Shown here in pieces: positions 46,137 to 53,672 of a stretch of DNA of 64,000 nucleotides; position 1 is the first letter of the stretch, and every line of letters starts with the position of its first letter. The stretch spans positions 107,924-171,923 of the forward strand of contig CAWEIK010000002.1 of assembly GCA_963809175.1 (NCBI GenBank). The letters run 5' to 3'. Position numbers and translations under genes: made by a program. The notes under the pieces are model-generated. The model was not told the origin of the DNA. It searched no databases and worked only from the letters and a program-made list of their open reading frames with translations. This DNA comes from JACCTU01 sp963809175 (GTDB taxonomy: Bacteria; Actinomycetota; Thermoleophilia; Gaiellales; Gaiellaceae).

Positions 46137-47008
46137 GCTGCTTGCCTCCTTACGAAATGGTCGGGGCGTACTTCAAGGAGCGCCGTTCCCGCGCCGAGGT
46201 CGCCGACGTTGCGGTCGGCGCGGGCGCCGAGCGGCGCGTGCGAGAGCCCCCGCTCCGGGTGCGGCACAGCGGAGAGCAGGAGTCGCGTGTAGGCGTGGAG
46301 CGGTTCGAGCAGCACCGAGTCGGTCGGCCCCTGCTCGACGATCTGGCCGGCGTACATCACGAGCACCTCGTCCGCGATGTAGCGGGCACTTGCAATGTCG
46401 TGCGTGATGTAGAGGAACGCGATCCCGAGCTCGCGCTTCAGCCCCAGCATCAGGTTGAGGATCCCGATCCGGATCGAGACGTCGAGCATCGAGATCGGCT
46501 CGTCCGCGAGGATCACCGACGGATTGACGGCGAGGGCGCGCGCGATCGCCACGCGCTGCCTCTGGCCGCCCGAGAGCTCGTGCGGGTACTTCTTCGCGTA
46601 CTTCTCGGCCGGGACGAGACCGACCGTGCGCAGCAGCTCGTGCACGCGGGGCCTGACCTCGCGCCTCGGGACGACGCTGTGGATCCGAACCGGGCGCTCG
46701 AGATGGTGCTCGATCGTGCGCACGGGGTTCAGCGAGTCGAAGGGGTCCTGGAAGATCATCTGCACCCGCGAGCGGTAGAGCTTGACGTCGCAGCGGTCGA
46801 GGACGTCCTTCCCGTCGTAGATCACCGAGCCCGAGGTCGCGTCGTGCAGCCGGGCGAGGATGCGCGCGACGGTGCTCTTGCCGCTGCCGCTCTCGCCGAC
46901 GAGCGCGGTGATCGTGCCCTGGCGGAGCGTGAAGCTCACGTCGTCGACGGCGCGCAGCTTCTTGAAGTCCTTCGTCAGTCCGCGGACTTCCAGCTCGGTG
47001 GTGTTCAC
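46133..47008 (-). CDS. Dpp/Opp-type ABC transporter ATP-binding protein 2
   Basis: A 291-residue ATPase of the DppF/OppF class. Walker A is GESGSGKSTVARILARL, signature LSGGQRQRVAIARALAVNPS and Walker B VILADEPISMLDVS. The C-terminal extension is short and lacks the cysteine-rich oligopeptide motif. GTG 47008 overlaps the stop of the first ATPase (GTGA) and its own stop overlaps the beta-glucosidase start, showing strict coupling. Confidence 0.9.
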   Translation of the reverse strand: MNTTELEVRGLTKDFKKLRAVDDVSFTLRQGTITALVGESGSGKSTVARILARLHDATSGSVIYDGKDVLDRCDVKLYRSRVQMIFQDPFDSLNPVRTIEHHLERPVRIHSVVPRREVRPRVHELLRTVGLVPAEKYAKKYPHELSGGQRQRVAIARALAVNPSVILADEPISMLDVSIRIGILNLMLGLKRELGIAFLYITHDIASARYIADEVLVMYAGQIVEQGPTDSVLLEPLHAYTRLLLSAVPHPERGLSHAPLGARADRNVGDLGAGTALLEVRPDHFVRRQAA

Positions 47009-48047
47009 GAGCGCGACTCCTCGACGAGATGGCAGGCGACCTCGTGGCCGGGAGCGACCGGCTTGAGCACGCGGCCGCTCGGCGGTCTGGCGCGTGAACA
47101 GCGCGGCGTCGCCGGGCTGGCAGTGCGGGCACCGGGGATGGAAGCGGCAGCCGGTGGGCGGGTCGGCCAGGTCGGGCGGGCTGCCGGGGATCCCGGCCAG
47201 CGGCACGATCGGCCCCGTGAGCGGCGGGAACGAGCCGAGCAGCCCGAGGGAGTACGGGTGCAGCGAGTTGGCGAAGAGCTCCTGGGACTCGGCCAGCTCG
47301 ACGATCTCGCCCGCGTACATGATCGCGACCCGGTCGGCGAACTCGAGCAGCAGCGACAGGTCGTGCGTGATGAACAGCACCGCGAACCCGAGCTCGCGCT
47401 GCAGCTGCTGGAGCTCCTGCAGGATCTCGCGCTGGACGACGACGTCGAGCGCGGTCGTCGGCTCGTCCATGATCACGAGCTCCGGCTCGAGCGCGAGCGC
47501 CATCGCGATGATCACGCGCTGACGCATGCCGCCGGAGAGCTCGTGCGGGTACGCGCGCACGCGGCCGCGGTCGATGCCCGACGAGGTTGAGGAGGTCGCC
47601 GGCCCGCTGCAGCGCGTCGCGCTTGCTCACGCGCTCGTGCGCTTTCATCATGTCCACGAACTGGTCGCCGACGCGCATGACCGGGTTGAGCGCGCTCATC
47701 GCGCTCTGGAAGACCATCGAGACGTTGCGCCAGCGGTAGCGGCGGCGCTCCTTCGTGCTCAGGCCGACGACGTCGACGCCGCGGAACCGGATCCGGCCGC
47801 CGGTCACCTCCGCGGGCGGCTGCAGGATGCTCAGGATCGCGTTCGCCGTGGTGGTCTTGCCGCAACCGGACTCGCCGGCGAGGCCGACGATCTCGCCCGC
47901 CCGAATCGTCAGGTTGACGTGATCGACGGCGCGAAGCGGACCGTCCGCCTCGAGGTAGTCGACGACGAGGTCTTCGAGCTCCAGCAGCACCTCGGTCTCG
48001 ACGTCGGGAGCGATCGCGGGCGCTGCGTCGTGCACGAGACCGGTCAC
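47005..48047 (-). CDS. Dpp/Opp-type ABC transporter ATP-binding protein 1 (two apparent frameshifts)
   Basis: An ATPase of the DppD/OppD class, about 346 residues. Walker A is AGESGCGKTTTANAIL, signature LSGGMRQRVIIAMAL and Walker B LVIMDEPTTALDVVVQ. The C-terminal extension has the cysteine motif GCRFHPRCPHCQPGD, which in this family can bind an Fe-S cluster. One extra base near 47577 and one near 47078 break the frame; 1043 bases fit two extras. GTG 48047 overlaps the upstream permease stop (GTGA). Confidence 0.88.
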
Positions 48048-48957
48048 CGCGCTGCCTTCCGCCGCCGACGCAGGCGCGGGTTCGCGAGCTCGTCGACGCC
48101 GTAGTTGATGAACACGAGCGCCGCGACCGACGAGTGCGAGCGCGACGCCCGGGAAGACGAAGTGCCACCACGCGCCCTGGAGCACGGAGGAGTTGTTCTG
48201 CGCCCAGTAGAGCGTCGTCCCCCAGGTGATCTTGTTCACGTCGCCGAACCCGAGGAACTCGAGCCCGGCGGCGAAGATGATCGAGAGGTAGAAGACGAGC
48301 AGGAAGCCGGCAGCGATCCGGCTGATCATGTTCGGCATGATCTCGCCGAAGACGATCCGCCACGTTCCTTCGCCGGAGACCTTCGCCGCCTGCACGAAGT
48401 CGCGGTTCCTCAGCGAGAGCGCCTGGCTGCGGAGGATGCGCGCCTCGACTGCCCACGTCGTCAGGCCGAGGATCAGCACCATCGGCACCGGCCCGCGGGT
48501 CGGGAGGAACGAGTAGACGACGATCAGCAGCGGCAGCGCCGGGATGACGATGAAGATGTTGATCACCGTGTTGATCGCGTCGTCGACCCACCCGCCGACG
48601 AAGGCGGAGACCATTCCGAGCGTTGCCGCGATCGCCGTCGAGATCACCGCCGCTGCCGCTCCGACGGCGAGCGAGATCCTGGCTCCCCAGATGACCTGCG
48701 CGAAGACGTCGTAGCCCTGGTCGGTCGTGCCGAACCAGTACTCCCTGCTCGGCGACAGGCCGGGAAGGGCGACGATCTCGTCCGGCGGGTTCTGCGCGAT
48801 CACCGGCGCGAGCAGCGCGGCGAGGACGATGCCGCCGAAGACGACGATGCCGAAGCACGACTTCGGATTGGTCAGGAGGAGGCGCGCCCACTCCGGCGAG
48901 CGAAGCCGGCGTGCGCGGCGCGTCGGGGAGAGGGAACGCGATCGGGTCGATAGCCAC
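48044..48957 (-). CDS. Dpp/Opp-type ABC transporter permease 2 (two apparent frameshifts)
   Basis: A DppC-like permease of about 303 residues. It has an N-terminal membrane segment, the large extracellular loop (SREYWFGTTDQGYDVFAQVI) and five more membrane segments, with the EAA loop region AAKVSGEGTWRIVFGEIMPN. Breaks near 48885 and 48125 are each one extra base. The GTG start at 48957 lies two bases after the first permease. The C-terminus reads VFINYGVDELANPRLRRRRK in the corrected frame. Confidence 0.87.
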
Positions 48958-48959
48958 GA

Positions 48960-49946
48960 TCAGCTCGCGCGCACGCGCGGGTCGAGGACGACGTAGAGCA
49001 CGTCCATGATGAAGTTGGCGACGAGGACGCAGACGGAGAACACGAGCAGCAGCGACTGCGTCAGCGGGTAGTCCGAGCCGAGCGCGGCCTGCTGCAGGGT
49101 CAGGCCGACGCCCGGGTAGCTGAACACGAACTCGATGAAGACGAGGCCGCCGACCGCGGCGCCGAACTGGGAGGCGAAGCCGGTCAGCGGCGGGAGGATC
49201 GCGTTTCGTCCCGCGTACATCGTCATCACGCGCCGGTCGCGGAGGCCCTTGGCGTGCGCCATCGCGACGTAGTCCTCATCGACCGTGTTGATCATCGTGT
49301 TGCGCATGCTGAGCAGCCAGCCGCCCGTGAAGACGGCGAGGATGACGAGCATCGGCAGCTGCGCGTGGCGGCCGACGCTCTCGAAGAAGTCCAGGCTGAA
49401 CCCCGGCTCGATGTCCGTGTTGTAGGCGTGCTGGATCGGGAACCAGCCCCACTTCAGCCCGAGGAAGTAGACGGCGACGAGCGACGTGAAGAAGGCGGGG
49501 AACGCGCCGAGCGCGATCAGGAGCGGCGTGAAGACGGTGTCGACGACTCCGCCGCGACGCCACGCCGCGAGCATCCCGAGCAGCGTGCCGATCACGAACG
49601 CGAAGAAGAACGCCACACCGACGAGGAAGATCGAGTACGGAAGCGTGCGGCCGATCACCTCGCTCACCGGGGACGGGAAGTTCGAGGTCGAGATCCCGAA
49701 GTCGCCGTGCAGGAGCTGGCCCAGGTACGTGATGTACCCCTGGAGCAGCGGCTCCTTCTGGAACCCGAGCGAGTCGCGGAGGTTCTGGACGGCATTCGGG
49801 TTGGCCGCGAGCTGGGCCGGCGAGAGCCGCGCGAGCATCCCGTCGATCGGCTCGCCGGGCATCAGCCGCGGCAGCAGGTAGTTCAGCGTGATCGCTCCCC
49901 AGAGGGCGATCGCGTAGAAGCCGAGCCGACGAAGAAGGAATCTCAC
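48960..49946 (-). CDS. Dpp/Opp-type ABC transporter permease 1
   Basis: A 328-residue DppB-like permease with six membrane segments. The N-terminal signature MRFLLRRLGFYAIALWGAIT and the EAA loop (YVAMAHAKGLRDRRVMTMYA) are typical. No frame break is seen. It is separated from the binding-protein gene by 63 bases that hold a strong hairpin. Confidence 0.92.
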   Translation of the reverse strand: MRFLLRRLGFYAIALWGAITLNYLLPRLMPGEPIDGMLARLSPAQLAANPNAVQNLRDSLGFQKEPLLQGYITYLGQLLHGDFGISTSNFPSPVSEVIGRTLPYSIFLVGVAFFFAFVIGTLLGMLAAWRRGGVVDTVFTPLLIALGAFPAFFTSLVAVYFLGLKWGWFPIQHAYNTDIEPGFSLDFFESVGRHAQLPMLVILAVFTGGWLLSMRNTMINTVDEDYVAMAHAKGLRDRRVMTMYAGRNAILPPLTGFASQFGAAVGGLVFIEFVFSYPGVGLTLQQAALGSDYPLTQSLLLVFSVCVLVANFIMDVLYVVLDPRVRAS

Positions 49947-49965
49947 GCGTCCACCGGAGTATCGA

Positions 49966-49999
49966 CCGGTGGGCGCCCCGGGGCCAGGGCGCCCACCGG
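49966..49999 (-). terminator. Strong hairpin between the binding-protein and permease genes
   Basis: CCGGTGGGCGCCC and GGGCGCCCACCGG form a perfect 13-bp inverted repeat around an 8-base loop. There is no T-tract on either side. In this position it would protect the 3' end of the abundant binding-protein mRNA or partly attenuate transcription into the permease genes, as intergenic hairpins do in maltose-type transporter operons. Role inferred. Confidence 0.6.
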
Positions 50000-50009
50000 C
50001 GTTGGAGGG

Positions 50010-51770
50010 TCACCGAATCCCGGTCCTGATCGCCTTGCCGCCGCGACAGATCGTCGTCAGCAGCACGGAGTTCTCCGGGTAGGTGTTGAAGATCGGCCTC
50101 ACGTAGTGATTCTGGCGCGACGGGAAGCAGTGGAAGTGCTTCGTGCTGTAGGTCGACCACTGCGGCCCGATGAAGAGTGGGATCACCGGCAGCTTCTGCA
50201 GCCAAAGCGACTGCAGCTTCGTGGCGATCTTCTTCTGGCCCGACACGTTGAGGTTTGCCTTCCACTGGTCGAGCATGCGTGTGGCGCCCGTGTCCTGGAA
50301 GTGCGCGAAGTTGCCCGTGTTGACGGCGTCCTCGCCCGACGGGACGTACGTGTTCCTGTGCATGTTGTTGAAGAAGAACCCGTACGGCGAGCCCGTCGCG
50401 GCGGTCTGCCACAGGAGCGTCACGAACTTCGTGCTCGTCGCGTTCGGGAACCACTCGCCCCAGCCCGGCTCGAGCTTGACGCGTGCGTCGATGCCGATGT
50501 CCTGGAGGTTCTTCGTGATGATCTGGAGCGAGGCGACCCAGTCGGACCAGCCCGAGATCACGTGGATCGTGAAGCTGACCTTGTTCCCCCTCGGGTCGAC
50601 CAGGTCGTTGCCGCTGTAGCGGAAACCGTTCTGCGTCAGCATCCGCTTGGCGGCGTTCGGGTTGTAGGCGGCGAGCGCCTTCGCGTCGGCCTTGACCTTC
50701 TTGTTGGTCACCCAGCTGGGGAACAGCTGCGAGAGGCCGATCGCGTCGGTCGGCGGCGCGTAGCCGTACTCGCCGAGCTTCGACACCTTGTTGCGGTCGA
50801 TCGCCATGCTGACCGCCTTGCGGAACGGGATCAGGCTGTACGGGTACTTGCCCGTGTCGAACATCAGCGAGATCGGATACGCCGTGGTGTCGTAGAACGC
50901 GTGGTAGTAGAGCGGGCTCTTCGCGATGTACGCCTTCTCGACGTTCGGCACGAAGTTGTGCGTCCAGTCGGCCTTGCCGCTCACGATCTGGAGCAGCGCG
51001 GCGTCGTTCGACGACGCCTGGATGTACTCGAGGCACGCGAACTTCGGCTTGCCCTTCTGCCAGTAGCGCGGGTTGCGCTCGAGCACGTAGTCCTGCGCGT
51101 TGAACCGCGACACGCGGACGAACGGGCCCGACCCGACCGGGTTCGGGTTCGTGAACTTGTCGATGTCAGCGACCTTCGAGAAGATGTGCTTCGGGACGAC
51201 GAAGATGCCGTTCAGGTTGACCGAGACGAACTGCGAGTCCTTCGTCTTGAGCCTGACCACGACGCCGTGGCTCCCCTTCTGGCTCACCGAGGCGACGTTC
51301 GTGTCGTTGCGGAACATGCCGAGGATGTCCATCGTCGGGTTCTGTCTCCCGGCGGTCAGGCTGTAGACGACGTCGGCCGCCGTGAGCGGCTTGCCGTCCG
51401 ACCAGCGGACGTTCCGCCGGATGTTCAACGTGATCGTCCGGCCGTCCTTGCTCCACGTGTAGCTCTGCGCGAGCCACTTGTACTGGCGCCCGCCGCCGGC
51501 GGGCGTCGTGATCAGGAGCGGCTCGTACATGCCGCCGCGAACGAAGCTCGACGACGGGAGACCCTGGACGTAGGGGTTGAAGTTGCGAACGAACGCCGGA
51601 TCGCCCGAGCCTGTCGCGACGAGGCAACGGTGAGCGGTTGCGGCTGTGGCTGCTGGTGCTGCCATCGCGTCCGTTCGCGCGGCCGAGCTCGAGGCGAGGG
51701 TGCCGACAAGTGCGGCCCCCGCGACGATGCTCGCCAGTGCCGGCGCCCGAAAGCGCGCTGGAAGGAGCAT
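50010..51770 (-). CDS. ABC transporter substrate-binding protein, family 5 (oligosaccharide or peptide)
   Basis: A 586-residue extracytoplasmic protein with a signal peptide of about 30 residues (FRAPALASIVAGAALVGTLA). The family 5 pattern is clear: YEPLLITTPAGGGRQYKWLA, WSDGKPLTAADVVYSL and a C-terminal FFNNMHRNTYVPSGEDAVNT. No lipobox Cys is seen. Family 5 proteins bind peptides, but also cello- and beta-gluco-oligosaccharides in Thermotoga and archaea; the coupled GH1 enzyme and LacI regulator favour a sugar here. A ribosome binding site (AAAGGA) precedes the ATG. Confidence 0.9.
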   Translation of the reverse strand: MLLPARFRAPALASIVAGAALVGTLASSSAARTDAMAAPAATAATAHRCLVATGSGDPAFVRNFNPYVQGLPSSSFVRGGMYEPLLITTPAGGGRQYKWLAQSYTWSKDGRTITLNIRRNVRWSDGKPLTAADVVYSLTAGRQNPTMDILGMFRNDTNVASVSQKGSHGVVVRLKTKDSQFVSVNLNGIFVVPKHIFSKVADIDKFTNPNPVGSGPFVRVSRFNAQDYVLERNPRYWQKGKPKFACLEYIQASSNDAALLQIVSGKADWTHNFVPNVEKAYIAKSPLYYHAFYDTTAYPISLMFDTGKYPYSLIPFRKAVSMAIDRNKVSKLGEYGYAPPTDAIGLSQLFPSWVTNKKVKADAKALAAYNPNAAKRMLTQNGFRYSGNDLVDPRGNKVSFTIHVISGWSDWVASLQIITKNLQDIGIDARVKLEPGWGEWFPNATSTKFVTLLWQTAATGSPYGFFFNNMHRNTYVPSGEDAVNTGNFAHFQDTGATRMLDQWKANLNVSGQKKIATKLQSLWLQKLPVIPLFIGPQWSTYSTKHFHCFPSRQNHYVRPIFNTYPENSVLLTTICRGGKAIRTGIR

Positions 51771-51846
51771 TTCCCATTCCTTTCTTCCTGCTCGCGACGA
51801 GCGAGCGGAGGGTCCACGGGGTGCGTGCTCTGGAACTTTCCCGGTA

Positions 51847-51876
51847 ACGGTACACCAATCCTTTTCGGAAAGTCAA
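51847..51876 (-). promoter_or_regulatory. Promoter of the ABC/GH1 operon with a LacI-type operator in the spacer
   Basis: On the minus strand TTGACT (51871-51876), 18 bases, then TACCGT (51847-51852). The spacer begins with CTTTCCGAAAAG (51861-51872, sharing two bases with the -35), a 12-mer with 4-base symmetric ends and a central CG, the layout of LacI-family operators. The leader is about 70 bases and ends in a ribosome binding site. Confidence 0.5.
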
Positions 51877-51924
51877 GGTGGAGGAAAGCCATATTTGCTC
51901 TTGACCGCCGACCGGTCGAGGGCG

Positions 51925-51930
51925 TAAGCT
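51925..51930 (+). promoter_or_regulatory. Probable -10 element of the lacI-type gene
   Basis: TAAGCT, 8 bases before the ATG at 51939; predicts leaderless expression of the repressor. Confidence 0.4.
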
Positions 51931-51938
51931 GCGTCCCT

Positions 51939-52997
51939 ATGCGGAACCGGTACCGGGACGGAAACGGCGGAACCGGGGGCCAGAACGGCCCGCCGACGAT
52001 CCGCGACATCGCCGACGCAGCCGGCGTGTCGATCGCGACCGTCTCCCGGGTCCTGAACGGCCGGCCGGACGTCTCGCCCAAGACGCGGGAGGCCGTGCTC
52101 GGCGTCGTCCGCGAGCAAGGGTTCAGCATGAACCGCAGCGCCCGCGCCCTCTCCGGCGGGCGGACCGGGCTGATCGGCGTCACCCTCCCCATGGTTCACG
52201 TCGAATATTTCAGCTCGATTCTCTGGGGCGCCTCGGAGGCGCTCTACGAGCACGACATGCACGTCGTCCTCTGCCCGACGATGCACGAGCGGGAGCGCGA
52301 GGTCACGCTCCTCGACCGGCTCCTCCAGGGGACGACGGACGGTGCCCTGCTGCTGCTGACCAGAGAGTCGAACGACGCGCTCACGGCGCTCGAACGACAG
52401 GGCTATCCGTTCGTCGTCCTCGATCCGCGCCAACCGGTCGACGAGCGGACGCCGGTCGTCTCGGCCGCCCACCTGGCCGGCGCGAAGGCAGCGACCGAGC
52501 ATCTGCTCTCACTCGGACACCGCCGAATCGGAGTGATCACGGGTCCGCACGGCTGGGTCGCGAGCGTGGATCGGCTCGCCGGCTACCGGGTGTCGCTCGC
52601 CGCCGCCGGCCTGTCCGCCGATCCGGAGCTGATCGCCAAGGGCAACTTCACGAACGAGAGCGGCTACGCGGGGGCGTCGGAGCTGCTGAGCCTCCGGAAG
52701 CCGCCGACCGCGATCTTCGCGTTCAACGACGAGATGGCGGTCGGTGCGATGCGGGCCGCGGAAGAACGAGGGCTCTCGATCCCGCGCGACCTCTCGATCG
52801 TCGGCTTCGACGACGTCGAGAAGACGCGGATCGTCACGCCGGCGCTGACGACGGTGCGCCAGCCGCTCGCCGAGATGGGGCGAATGGCGGTCAGCCTGCT
52901 CACGCGTCTGCTCGAGCGTCAGCCGATCGAAGCGATGCGCGTCGAGCTCGCGACGAAGCTGATCGTGCGCGAGTCGACGGCGCCGCCGCGCGGCTGA
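51939..52997 (+). CDS. LacI-family transcriptional regulator
   Basis: A 352-residue repressor. The N-terminal helix-turn-helix (IRDIADAAGVSIATVSRVLN, about residues 22-41) and hinge (SARALSGGRTGLIGVTL) are followed by a periplasmic-binding-protein-like sensor domain (EYFSSILWGASEALYEHDMH, GFDDVEKTRIVTPALTTVRQ). It has about 20 extra residues before the HTH. The gene is divergent from the ABC/GH1 operon, and a candidate operator lies in that operon's promoter, so it is the probable sugar-responsive regulator. Confidence 0.92.
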   Translation: MRNRYRDGNGGTGGQNGPPTIRDIADAAGVSIATVSRVLNGRPDVSPKTREAVLGVVREQGFSMNRSARALSGGRTGLIGVTLPMVHVEYFSSILWGASEALYEHDMHVVLCPTMHEREREVTLLDRLLQGTTDGALLLLTRESNDALTALERQGYPFVVLDPRQPVDERTPVVSAAHLAGAKAATEHLLSLGHRRIGVITGPHGWVASVDRLAGYRVSLAAAGLSADPELIAKGNFTNESGYAGASELLSLRKPPTAIFAFNDEMAVGAMRAAEERGLSIPRDLSIVGFDDVEKTRIVTPALTTVRQPLAEMGRMAVSLLTRLLERQPIEAMRVELATKLIVRESTAPPRG

Positions 52998-53002
52998 CTG
53001 CT

Positions 53003-53402
53003 TCAGGGCCTGAGCTCGACGAATCCGGCAGCGGTGAAGTCGCCATCGAAGGCGAGCGCGCTGTTGATCGCCCCTCGAGCGCATCAGGGCGAAGCTCGTG
53101 GCATCCACGAACGAGTATTCACGCTCACCGCGCCTGCGGAGCCAGGCGAGCGCATCGCCTTCGAGCTTCTCGTCGACGAAGGTGATTTCGACACGCGGCG
53201 AGGCGTCCACGAAGTCGAGGACGGCTACGGCGGTCGCGTGTCCTTCGCGTCTGTTGAGGAACGTCCACGTCTCGCCGCGAACGTGGTTCGTGGTCACGAG
53301 CGGCTCGTCGGCGTAGCGCCTGAACAACGCCGTTGCGACCCCGTGGTTCGCGTCGCGCGCAGCCACGAGTGCGGCCCACGCCGACGTATCGACGAAGATC
53401 AC
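53003..53402 (-). CDS. vapC: PIN-domain ribonuclease toxin, VapC family (one apparent frameshift)
   Basis: About 132 residues. PIN acidic residues are visible in MIFVDTSAWAALVAARD, in the Glu of NHVRGETWTFLNRREGH and in SFVDATSFALM. One extra base near 53070 breaks the C-terminus; corrected, it ends ALAFDGDFTAAGFVELRP, the classic VapC end. 400 bases fit 132 residues plus one base. The GTG start overlaps the vapB stop (GTGA). VapC toxins cleave tRNA or rRNA when VapB is lost. Confidence 0.9.
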
Positions 53403-53644
53403 TCGTCGGACTTCGGGCCGTAGACGACGTCGTCGACACTCATCGAGTCGGTCGGCGTCCCCTCGGCAATCCCCACGAGCTGCCAGAGTGGGTCCTCCTC
53501 GATCGGTGGGAGAGGACGTAGCCGATCACGGAGCACCCGCCGCACGAGCGCCGCTTTCGAGAGCCGTTCGCGCCGCGCCGCGCGTCCCAGCGCGGCGTCG
53601 AGCTCGGGCTCGAGCGAGATCTGGAGGCGTTTCATGCGAGCCAT
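53399..53644 (-). CDS. vapB: Ribbon-helix-helix antitoxin, VapB-like
   Basis: An 81-residue protein. The N-terminal RHH motif (MKRLQISLEPELDAALGRAA, from the internal Met) binds DNA as a dimer; the C-terminal tail (PIEEDPLWQLVGIAEGTPTD) would wrap the toxin. The start is either ATG 53644 or the internal ATG 53635. A palindrome directly upstream is the probable operator for VapB/VapBC autoregulation. Confidence 0.86.
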   Translation of the reverse strand: MARMKRLQISLEPELDAALGRAARRERLSKAALVRRVLRDRLRPLPPIEEDPLWQLVGIAEGTPTDSMSVDDVVYGPKSDE

Positions 53645-53645
53645 G

Positions 53646-53672
53646 TTACATCACTCTAGCTAGGTGATGTAA
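53646..53672 (-). promoter_or_regulatory. Palindromic vapBC operator/promoter
   Basis: TTACATCAC and GTGATGTAA form a perfect 9-bp inverted repeat around 9 bases. On the minus strand TAGAGT (53653-53658) within it could be a -10, 8 bases before the vapB ATG, so operator and leaderless promoter coincide. It also overlaps the last codons and TAG stop of the upstream nuclease-helicase gene. Confidence 0.6.

Noticed and set aside
49254..52997. A 1,247-codon plus-strand reading frame through the ABC transporter genes
   Set aside because: Only its last part (from 51939) is the LacI-type gene. The rest is the GC-driven opposite-strand shadow of the binding-protein and permease genes, with an Arg/Val/Asp-rich composition and no motifs.
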